From Methylocystis echinoides (GTDB lineage Bacteria > Pseudomonadota > Alphaproteobacteria > Rhizobiales > Beijerinckiaceae), in the NCBI RefSeq assembly GCF_027923385.1, contig NZ_BSEC01000001.1, positions 558,001 through 622,000 of the forward strand: a stretch of DNA of 64,000 bases. The letters are read 5' to 3'. The notes under the pieces were generated by a model, which was given only the letters and a program-made list of their open reading frames with translations, had not been told where the DNA came from and searched no databases. The position numbers were made by a program, and so were the translations under genes. Below, in pieces: positions 56,856-64,000 of the stretch (its first letter is position 1; the number at the start of each line of letters is the position of its first letter).

Positions 56856-57872
56856 ATGGATCTCATTGTCGCGACGCCGCGAGGCCTCTACTGCCCACCC
56901 GGGGACTTTCACATCGACCCCTGGCGCCCTGTCGCGCGCGCCGTCATCACCCATGGCCATTCCGATCACGCGCGCTGGGGCAGCGACGCCTACCTCTGCC
57001 AGAATGACGGCGCGCCGATCCTGCGACGCCGGCTCGGGGATGTCTCCATCCGGACGCTCGCCTATGGCGAGCGGATCGACATCAATGGCGTAACTGTCTC
57101 GCTGCATCCCGCCGGCCATGTGCTCGGCTCGGCGCAGGTTCGCGTGGAATACGGCGGTGAGGTCTGGGTCGCCTCGGGCGATTACAAGACGGAAGACGAT
57201 GGCGTCGTCGCGCCCTTCGAGCCGCAGCGGTGCCATGTCTTCATCACGGAATCGACCTTCGGCCTGCCAATCTATCGCTGGCGGCGTCAAGGCGAGATTA
57301 TGGCCGAGGTCAATGGCTGGTGGCTCGCCAATGCGGGCGCCGGACGCGCGAGCGTCGTCTTCGCTTACGGGCTTGGCAAGGCGCAGCGCCTGCTCGCGCA
57401 TCTCGATCCGGCCAATGGGCCGATCGTCTGCCACGGCGCCATCGAGCCGATGAACGCGATCTATCGCGGACAGGGCGTCCCGCTCCCCGCGACAAAGCGC
57501 GTCTCGGATTTCTCCGGCAGGGACGCTTTCGCGCAGGCGCTGATCCTTGCGCCGCCGTCGGCCGCGAACAGCGCCTGGGTGCGGCGCTTCGGGGAGTATT
57601 CCGACGCTTTCGCCAGCGGCTGGATGCAGATACGCGGCAATCGCCGCCGGCGCGGCGTCGATCAGGGCTTTGCGCTCTCCGATCACGCCGACTGGCCGGG
57701 CTTGATCGACGCCATCCATGCGACGGGCGCCGAACGCGTCTACGCCACGCATGGCGCCACGGGCGCGCTCACGCGCTACTTGCGCGAAGGCGGACTCGAC
57801 GCGCGCATGCTCCACACCGAATATGGCGAGGAGGAAGCCGAAGGCGGGGCCGAGGAAGAGGCGGTCTCGTGA
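56856..57872 (+). CDS. Ligase-associated DNA exonuclease (beta-CASP MBL)
   Basis: 338 residues, metallo-beta-lactamase fold. ITHGHSDHARWG carries the HxHxDH metal motif; GHVLGSAQVRVEYGG and ESTFGLPIYRW are of the beta-CASP/mRNA 3'-end-processing type. First gene of the ligase-associated repair unit; its TGA overlaps the GTG of the ligase. Confidence 0.93.
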   Translation: MDLIVATPRGLYCPPGDFHIDPWRPVARAVITHGHSDHARWGSDAYLCQNDGAPILRRRLGDVSIRTLAYGERIDINGVTVSLHPAGHVLGSAQVRVEYGGEVWVASGDYKTEDDGVVAPFEPQRCHVFITESTFGLPIYRWRRQGEIMAEVNGWWLANAGAGRASVVFAYGLGKAQRLLAHLDPANGPIVCHGAIEPMNAIYRGQGVPLPATKRVSDFSGRDAFAQALILAPPSAANSAWVRRFGEYSDAFASGWMQIRGNRRRRGVDQGFALSDHADWPGLIDAIHATGAERVYATHGATGALTRYLREGGLDARMLHTEYGEEEAEGGAEEEAVS

Positions 57873-59599
57873 AGGAATTCGCCGCCCTCTATCGCGCGCT
57901 CGACGCAGCGACGGCCATCAAGCGCAAGCAACAGGCGCTTGTCGCCTATTTTCGCGCCGCCGCCAGCGATCCCGCACAACATGCGAGCGCCGCGTGGGCG
58001 GTGTATTTCCTTGCCGGCGGCAAACCGCGTCAGCTTGCGCCGACGAAGCTTCTGCGTCGCCTCGCGCTGGAAGAGGCGCGCCTGCCGGAGTGGCTGTTCG
58101 AGGAATGTTATCAGTCGGTGGGCGATCTCGCCGAGACGCTGGCGCTGCTGCTGCCCCTTGGCCCCGTGACCGAGGAGGTCACGCTCGACGCGTGGCTGCG
58201 CGCGCGTCTGCTGCCGTTGCGCGCGGCGCCCGAAGAAGAAAAATATGCGCTTTTGTGCGACTGGGCGCGCAAGCTTCCACAGCCGCAGCGGCTCGTGTTC
58301 TTCAAGCTGATCACCGGCGAATTACGCGTGGGCGTGTCGCGGCTTCAGGTCACGCAGGCGCTGGCGCAGGTCGCGGATGTCGACGCAACGCGCATGGCGC
58401 AGCGCATGATGGGCTACACGCAGGCCGGCCGGGCGCCGTCGGCCACGGATTTCGCGGCGCTGATCGCGCCCGCAAGCGCGGATGAAGACGCGGCGGTGAA
58501 GGAGGGGCAACCCTATCCCTTCTATCTCGCGCATCCGTTTCAGCAGCCTGTCGAGGAGATGGCGGCGGCGCTCGGTCCGGTGGCGGACTGGATCGTCGAA
58601 TGGAAATTCGACGGCATTCGCGCGCAATATGTTCAGCGCGGCGGGACATGGCGGCTATGGTCGCGCGGCGAAGAGCTGGTGACGGACTCCTATCCCGAGC
58701 TGGCGGAATTGAGCCGGTGGCTGCCCGATGGCGTCGCGCTCGACGGCGAGCTGGTGGTGCTGCGCGCCGAAGACGCCGCCGGCGCGGAGGATCTTTCGGG
58801 GCTGCAACCTTTCGCGCTGCTGCAGCAGAGATTGGGCCGCAAGGTGGTGAGCGCGAAAAACCTGCGCGAGCTGCCCGTGGCCTTCATCGCCTATGACCTT
58901 CTCGAAAAGGACGGCGTCGATTTGCGCCCGCAGCCGCAGAGCGCGCGGCGCGTGGCGCTGGAGGCGCTCCTGCGCGATGCGCTGGCGCGCGCGCGGGATT
59001 TCGGCGTGCTCTTGCCGCTGCGTCTCAGCCCCGTGCTGAGCGCGCCGGACTGGGCGGCGCTTTACGACAAGCGCGAGGACGCGCGCGCGCTCGGCGTCGA
59101 GGGGATGATCCTGAAGGCGCGCGCGGGCGCCTATGGCGTCGGCCGCCGCAAGGGCTCGGACCGCGAGAATGTCTGGTGGAAATGGAAGCTCGATCCGATG
59201 AGCGTCGATGCGGTGCTGATCTATGCGCAGCGCGGCCATGGGCGGCGGTCCGGCGTCTACAGTGATTACACTTTCGCCGTGTGGAGCGATCCGCCCGACG
59301 CGCGCGAGCGTTCGCTGGTGCCCTTCGCCAAGGCCTATTCGGGATTGACCGACGCGGAAATGCGCGCCGTCGACGGCGTCATTCGCAAGACGACGGTCGA
59401 GACCTTTGGTCCGGTGCGCAGCGTGAAGCCCACACTGGTCTTTGAACTCGGCTTCGAGGGCATTGCCGAAAGCAGGCGGCACAGGAGCGGCGTCGCCGTG
59501 CGCTTTCCGCGCATGTTGCGCTGGCGGCTCGACAAGCCCGTGGAGGAAGCCGATACGCTCCAGACATTGCGCCAGCTCCTGCCGGCTCGCCATGCTTGA
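57869..59599 (+). CDS. ATP-dependent DNA ligase
   Basis: 576 residues. The nucleotidyl motif WKFDGIRAQ carries the adenylated lysine. Other motifs are [22 protein letters not shown], and WWKWKLDP. The start is GTG 57869, coupled to the exonuclease stop. The N-terminal domain is of the LigC/LigB type. It belongs to the exonuclease-ligase-helicase-PdeM repair unit. Confidence 0.95.
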   Translation: MKEFAALYRALDAATAIKRKQQALVAYFRAAASDPAQHASAAWAVYFLAGGKPRQLAPTKLLRRLALEEARLPEWLFEECYQSVGDLAETLALLLPLGPVTEEVTLDAWLRARLLPLRAAPEEEKYALLCDWARKLPQPQRLVFFKLITGELRVGVSRLQVTQALAQVADVDATRMAQRMMGYTQAGRAPSATDFAALIAPASADEDAAVKEGQPYPFYLAHPFQQPVEEMAAALGPVADWIVEWKFDGIRAQYVQRGGTWRLWSRGEELVTDSYPELAELSRWLPDGVALDGELVVLRAEDAAGAEDLSGLQPFALLQQRLGRKVVSAKNLRELPVAFIAYDLLEKDGVDLRPQPQSARRVALEALLRDALARARDFGVLLPLRLSPVLSAPDWAALYDKREDARALGVEGMILKARAGAYGVGRRKGSDRENVWWKWKLDPMSVDAVLIYAQRGHGRRSGVYSDYTFAVWSDPPDARERSLVPFAKAYSGLTDAEMRAVDGVIRKTTVETFGPVRSVKPTLVFELGFEGIAESRRHRSGVAVRFPRMLRWRLDKPVEEADTLQTLRQLLPARHA

Positions 59600-62054
59600 T
59601 CGACCCCGGACGCATGGCGCGGTGACGCAATGGTTCAAGGCGAAGGGCTGGCGGCCGTTCGATTTCCAGCTGGAAATCTGGGCGCGCATGGCGGCGGGGG
59701 AGAGCGGCCTGCTGCATGCGACGACGGGCGCCGGCAAGACGCTCGCCGTCGCGCTCGGCGCCTGGCAGGCGCTGCGCGAGCCGCCAGAGGGATTGACGGT
59801 CTTATGGGTCACGCCGATGCGCGCGCTGGCCGCCGATACGACCCGCGCACTGTCGGAAGCGCTCGATGCGCTGCATGCGCTGGACAAGGCGGCGCCGCGC
59901 TGGACGCTGGGCCTGCGCACGGGCGACACCTCGTCGAGCCAGCGCGCCGCGCAGAGCCGCAAGCCGCCGACGCTGCTGGTGACGACGCCGGAGAGCCTCT
60001 CGCTGCTGCTGACGCGCGAGAACGCGCAGGCCTATTTCGCCGATCTGCGCTGCGTCATTGTCGATGAATGGCATGAGTTGATCGGCAACAAGCGCGGCGT
60101 GCAGACGCAGCTCGCGCTGGCGCGGCTGCGCCGCTTCCGGTCGGGCCTCGTTACATGGGGCATGTCCGCGACGCTTGGCGATCTCGACGCGGCGAAGCGC
60201 GCGCTGCTCGGCCCACAGGGCGCGGGCGCGCTGGTCGAGGCGCGGCTGAAGAAAAAGCTCGTCATCGACACGCTCCCGCCGGCGGCGCCGGAGCGCTTTC
60301 CCTGGGCGGGACATCTCGGCCTGAAAATGGCCCCGCAGGTGATCGCGGAGATCGAGGCGCATGCGAACACGCTGCTGTTCACCAACACGCGCTCGCAGGC
60401 GGAACTCTGGCATCAGCAGATCTTGCGGCTGCGTCCCGACTGGGCGGGGAGCGTAGCCATCCATCACGGCTCGCTTGCGCAGGAGGAGCGCGACGCTGTC
60501 GAGCGCGGTCTGAAGGACGGCGCGCTGAAGGCGGTCGTCTGCACTTCGAGCCTCGATCTCGGCGTCGACTTCCTCCCCGTCGAGCGCGTGCTGCAAATCA
60601 GTTCGCCCAAGGGCGTGGCGCGGCTGCTGCAGCGCGCCGGCCGCAGCGGCCATGCGCCGGGCCGCGCCTCGCGCGTGACGCTGGTGCCGAGCCACAGTCT
60701 CGAACTCGTGGAGTCCGCCGCCGCGCAATCCGCCATTCGCAAAGGACGAATCGAAAGCCGCGTCTCGCCCGTCGCGCCGCTCGACGTGCTGGCGCAGCAC
60801 CTCGGCACCGTCGGGCTCGGTGGCGGCTTTCGACCCGAGGAGTTGCTTGCGGAGGTGCGCGAGACCGTCGCCTATGAGGGTCTCTCGGATGAAAACTGGC
60901 GCTGGTGTCTCGATTTCGTACGACAGGGCGGACCAACGCTGCGCGCCTATCCCGAATATCGCCGCGTCGCGCCGGGGCCGGATGGGGTCTGGCGCGTTTC
61001 CGACAAGCGTCTGGCGCTGCGACATCGTCTCAACATCGGCGCCATCGTCGCCGACGCCAGCGTGATGGTGCAATATTTCCCGCGCGGTCAAAAGCTCGGC
61101 GTCGTCGAGGAGAGCTTCATCGCCCGAATGAAGCCGGGCGACAAATTCTGGTTCGCCGGCAGATTGCTGGAGCTCGTCACGGTGCGCGATCTCACCGCCT
61201 TCGTGAAAAAGGGCGCCGGCGGCGGCGCGACGCCGCGCTGGATGGGCGGCCGCATGCCGCTCTCCACCACGCTCGCCGATGAAATGGTCGAGACGCTCGC
61301 GCGCGCCGCTGCGGGGGACGCGGATACGCCGGAAATGCGCGCGGCGCAGCCGCTGCTGCGCTTGCAGCAGAAATGGTCGGCGCTGCCGACGCCGCAGACG
61401 CTTCTGGCCGAGACGCTGAAATCGCGCGAGGGCTGGCATCTGTTCCTCTATCCCTTCGCGGGACGGAATGCGCATCTGGGGCTCGCGAGCCTCATCGCCT
61501 GGCGCGCGGCGCAGATCACGCCCGGCGCCTTCTCCCTCGCGGTGAACGATTATGGCTTCGAGCTCCTGAGCGGCGCGCCGCGCGACTGGGCGGCGGAGCT
61601 GCCGCGCCTGATCGACGCGCGCGGACTGGATGAAACACGCGGGGAGGTCATCGAAAGCCTCAACGCCTCCGAACTGGCGCGCCGGCGATTCCGCGACATT
61701 GCGCAGATCGCGGGGCTCGTCGTCAACGGCTTTCCGGGCGAGCGGAAGAGCGCGCGGCAGCTACAGGCGTCGTCGAGCCTGTTCTACGACGTCTTCCGCA
61801 AATATGATCCCGATAACGGCCTGCTGAGACAAGCCGAGCGTGAGGTGCTGGAGGATGAACTCGAGGTGCGTCGCCTGTACGAGGCTCTGATCCGGATGAA
61901 CGCCCGGCGGCTCGACTGCGTCGCGCTGCGCCGCTGCTCGCCCCTCGCCTTTCCGCTTGTGGCGGAGCGTTTCCGCGAGAGCCTCAGCACGGAGAGTTTC
62001 AACGCGCGCATCGAGCGCATGCTGGCGCAGCTCAACGCCGCCGCCGATTCATGA
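59592..62054 (+). CDS. Ligase-associated DEXH-box DNA helicase
   Basis: 820 residues of the Lhr-like family. Motif I TTGAGKT, II DEWH (DEVH family with W), III SATLGD, and [17 protein letters not shown] winged-helix/DUF region follows. ATG 59592 overlaps the ligase end by eight bases. It should unwind DNA or RNA-DNA hybrids in damage repair. Confidence 0.94.
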   Translation: MLDRPRTHGAVTQWFKAKGWRPFDFQLEIWARMAAGESGLLHATTGAGKTLAVALGAWQALREPPEGLTVLWVTPMRALAADTTRALSEALDALHALDKAAPRWTLGLRTGDTSSSQRAAQSRKPPTLLVTTPESLSLLLTRENAQAYFADLRCVIVDEWHELIGNKRGVQTQLALARLRRFRSGLVTWGMSATLGDLDAAKRALLGPQGAGALVEARLKKKLVIDTLPPAAPERFPWAGHLGLKMAPQVIAEIEAHANTLLFTNTRSQAELWHQQILRLRPDWAGSVAIHHGSLAQEERDAVERGLKDGALKAVVCTSSLDLGVDFLPVERVLQISSPKGVARLLQRAGRSGHAPGRASRVTLVPSHSLELVESAAAQSAIRKGRIESRVSPVAPLDVLAQHLGTVGLGGGFRPEELLAEVRETVAYEGLSDENWRWCLDFVRQGGPTLRAYPEYRRVAPGPDGVWRVSDKRLALRHRLNIGAIVADASVMVQYFPRGQKLGVVEESFIARMKPGDKFWFAGRLLELVTVRDLTAFVKKGAGGGATPRWMGGRMPLSTTLADEMVETLARAAAGDADTPEMRAAQPLLRLQQKWSALPTPQTLLAETLKSREGWHLFLYPFAGRNAHLGLASLIAWRAAQITPGAFSLAVNDYGFELLSGAPRDWAAELPRLIDARGLDETRGEVIESLNASELARRRFRDIAQIAGLVVNGFPGERKSARQLQASSSLFYDVFRKYDPDNGLLRQAEREVLEDELEVRRLYEALIRMNARRLDCVALRRCSPLAFPLVAERFRESLSTESFNARIERMLAQLNAAADS

Positions 62055-62803
62055 GCGCCGCCGTCTATCCCTATCGCGGGCTGGCGCTGCTGCCGCAGCG
62101 CGCGGTGTTTCAGCCGCAGACGCGCACGCTCTGGATCGCCGATCCGCATTTCGGCAAGGCGGCGAGCTTTCGCGCGCTCGGCCAGCCGGTTCCGCGTGGC
62201 ACGACGGAGGAGAACCTGCGCCGGATCGGCGCGCTGCTCGACGTGCAGGACGCGCGCCGTCTCGTCGTGCTCGGCGATTTCCTGCATGGCCGCGCCGGCC
62301 GCTCCCAGGGCCTGTTCGCCAGGCTCGCCGAGTGGCGCGCGGCGCGCCCGGAACTCGACTGCATCGTGGTGCGCGGCAATCACGACGCCCGCGCCGGCGA
62401 CGCCCCGCCCGATTGCGGCTTTGCGAGCGTCGACGAACCCTTCGCGCTCGAGGGCGTCGAGGGCTGGCATCATGTCGCCGGGCCGGTCGAGCCCGAGGGA
62501 CCGCTCATCCTCGCGGGCCACATCCATCCGGTCGTGCGGCTCGCCGGCCCCGGTCGCGACCGGCTGCGGCTCCCCTGTTTCTGTCTGCGCGGCCGCGAGA
62601 TCGTCCTGCCGGCCTTCGGCGAATTCACCGGCGGCCATCCGGTCGATCCCCGCCACTGGCGCGAGATGGTGGCGACGACAGGGACGCATTTATATCCCAT
62701 CCCCGCCGGACCGCGCATTTTGCGCCGGGGCGCGCAGGCGCTAAGAAGCGGCCATGACGACGACTCTCTCGCCAAAAGTCCTCACGGGAACGACGACCCG
62801 TGA
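62051..62803 (+). CDS. pdeM: Ligase-associated DNA damage response endonuclease PdeM
   Basis: 250 residues, metallophosphatase fold: [34 protein letters not shown]. It overlaps the helicase stop by four bases (ATGA). The last 16 residues after the phosphatase core overlap the next gene. Confidence 0.95.
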   Translation: MSAAVYPYRGLALLPQRAVFQPQTRTLWIADPHFGKAASFRALGQPVPRGTTEENLRRIGALLDVQDARRLVVLGDFLHGRAGRSQGLFARLAEWRAARPELDCIVVRGNHDARAGDAPPDCGFASVDEPFALEGVEGWHHVAGPVEPEGPLILAGHIHPVVRLAGPGRDRLRLPCFCLRGREIVLPAFGEFTGGHPVDPRHWREMVATTGTHLYPIPAGPRILRRGAQALRSGHDDDSLAKSPHGNDDP

Positions 62804-64000
62804 CGAGCCCTATGCCCTCGCTGCGATCCTGTTTCTTGCCGGCGCGACGCTGCTCGCCTTTCCCTGGCTCTCCGGCCGGGTGACGATCCCCTGGGACGCC
62901 AAGGCGCATTTCCAGCCGCAATTCGCCTTTCTCGCCCATGCGCTGCATTCGGGACAGTCGCCGTTCTGGACGCCCCATGTCTTCGCCGGCATGCCGCAGA
63001 TCGCCGATCCGCAGTCGCTGATCTTCTCGCCCTTCTTCCTGATCGCGGCGGCGCTCGTTCCCGAGCCCTCCTTCATCCTCGAAGACGCGATCGTCTTCGC
63101 CATGCTCGCCATGGGCGCGCTGGCGCTGATGGCCTATTTCCGCGATCGGGGCTGGAGCGCGGCGGGCGCGCTCCTCGCCGCTTTCGCTTTCGCCTTCGGC
63201 GGCTCGGCCGCTTGGCGCATCCAGCATACCGGGCAGATCATGAGTCTCTCATGGCTCCCCGTGACCCTGTGGCTGCTGGCGCGGGCGCTCGACCGAAGTT
63301 CGGCCGCCTATGGCGCCGCCGCCGGCGCCGTCGCAGCCTTCATGGTGCTGGGGCGCGATCAGGTCGCCTTCCTCGGCGTGCTGCTGCTCGCCGCCTATGC
63401 GCTCTACCGGGTGGCGACCGATGGCGCGCCCGTGGGGCGCGCGCTCGCGCCGCTTCTTTCCGGCGCCCTTGTCGGCGCGGCTATCATCGCCATCCCCCTC
63501 GCTTTCACGCTGGAGCTGGCCGCAAACTCCAACCGCCCGGAGATCGATCTCGACGGCGCCTATAAGGCGTCGCTGCCGCCAGCGTCCTTTCTGACGCTGC
63601 TGTCGGCGAACATCTTCGGCACGGATGGACCGCTCGCCGCCTTCTGGGGACCGCCCGTCGGCGAGCCGGACCTCTTTCTCGCCCGCAACATGACCGACGT
63701 TTACGCAGGCGCATTGACGCTCGCCGCGGTCATGGCCGCCTTCGGCCGTCGCCTCGTCGCGGACCGGGAAGCGCGCTTCTTCGCGGCCGCCCTCGTCTTC
63801 TTCACGCTCTATGCGCTCGGCCGCTACGCGCCCGCCTATGCGCTTTTCTATCACATCCCCGGCGTCGATCTCTGGCGCCGGCCCGCCGACGCGACCTTCC
63901 TTTTCGGCTTCGCGCTGGCGATTCTCGCCGGCTATGGCTTTACCCTGATCGAGCGGGGCGAGAGCAGGCCGCGCGGCGCGGCGCTCATCGGCGTCTTCAT
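62754..64000 (+). CDS. Large multi-span membrane protein (YfhO-like), 3' end outside window
   Basis: An open frame from ATG 62754 runs in phase to the end of the window without a stop, giving at least 415 residues. It has many spans (e.g. ALAAILFLAGATLLAFPWLSG, AVAAFMVLGRDQVAFLGVLLLA, and a block VDLWRRPADATFLFGFALAILAGYGFTL). The layout and the early DAKAHFQPQFAFLAHALHSGQSPFWTPHVFAG segment resemble YfhO-type/GT-C membrane glycosyltransferases. ATG 62754 overlaps pdeM by 50 bases. Function of the part seen is not proven. Confidence 0.85.
   Translation, partial: MTTTLSPKVLTGTTTRDEPYALAAILFLAGATLLAFPWLSGRVTIPWDAKAHFQPQFAFLAHALHSGQSPFWTPHVFAGMPQIADPQSLIFSPFFLIAAALVPEPSFILEDAIVFAMLAMGALALMAYFRDRGWSAAGALLAAFAFAFGGSAAWRIQHTGQIMSLSWLPVTLWLLARALDRSSAAYGAAAGAVAAFMVLGRDQVAFLGVLLLAAYALYRVATDGAPVGRALAPLLSGALVGAAIIAIPLAFTLELAANSNRPEIDLDGAYKASLPPASFLTLLSANIFGTDGPLAAFWGPPVGEPDLFLARNMTDVYAGALTLAAVMAAFGRRLVADREARFFAAALVFFTLYALGRYAPAYALFYHIPGVDLWRRPADATFLFGFALAILAGYGFTLIERGESRPRGAALIGVF

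Overview
The window is a GC-rich alphaproteobacterial chromosome segment. It carries a PdhS/PleC-like kinase beside a CtrA-type box, two EcfG-type general-stress promoters (GGAAC-N16/17-CGTT), ubiB-ubiE-mutM, and the four-gene ligase-associated repair operon. Two phasin genes (polyhydroxybutyrate granules), PEP carboxylase (serine cycle) and a hopanoid-type sugar epimerase (hpnA) together suggest a type II methanotroph-like Hyphomicrobiales, Methylocystis/Methylosinus-like. That placement is an inference; no methane oxidation gene is in the window.

Layout. 0-2.1 kb: a DUF433 antitoxin-like gene whose tail is cut by an AT-rich insert carrying a DUF262 protein and a HEPN RNase-like protein, a candidate two-gene defence system. 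The DUF262 gene appears to have a 1-base frameshift near its end. 2.1-9.4 kb: PAS sensor kinase, two phasins, aroE, bioB and small unknown genes. 9.5-15.8 kb: ppc, a degenerate-GGDEF/EAL protein, rhodanese, a dipeptide-epimerase-type enzyme. 15.8-19.5 kb: a complete Mla/MCE lipid transporter operon. 19.6-22.1 kb: ferredoxin, ferredoxin-NADP reductase, phosphopantetheinyl transferase. 22.2-29.5 kb (minus strand): the rimP-nusA-ylxR-infB-rbfA-truB translation operon with a terminator-like leader. 29.8-35.5 kb: murI, di-haem peroxidase, and a stress cluster (csbD, folE, small membrane proteins) with two EcfG promoters. 35.5-42.5 kb: ubiB-ubiE, mutM, an ABC-2 exporter and two RNA methyltransferases in an overlapping chain. 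42.6-45.6 kb: a 40-residue secreted peptide gene, FAD oxidase, SRAP protein, an unknown. 46.4-51.9 kb: an envelope glycan/lipid locus with two paralogous CDP-alcohol phosphotransferase homologues (one degenerate) around a Wza-like lipoprotein, then hpnA and a glycosyltransferase. 51.9-56.1 kb: an AttEFGH-like ABC system. 56.9-62.8 kb: exonuclease, ATP-dependent ligase, DEXH helicase and PdeM nuclease. The window ends inside a large multi-spanning membrane protein.

The most notable items are the DUF262-HEPN insert, the 46-52 kb glycan/lipid locus, the paired EcfG promoters, the CtrA box at the PdhS-like kinase, and a GC-rich palindromic repeat found only in convergent gene gaps. I saw no tRNA, rRNA, CRISPR array or insertion sequence.
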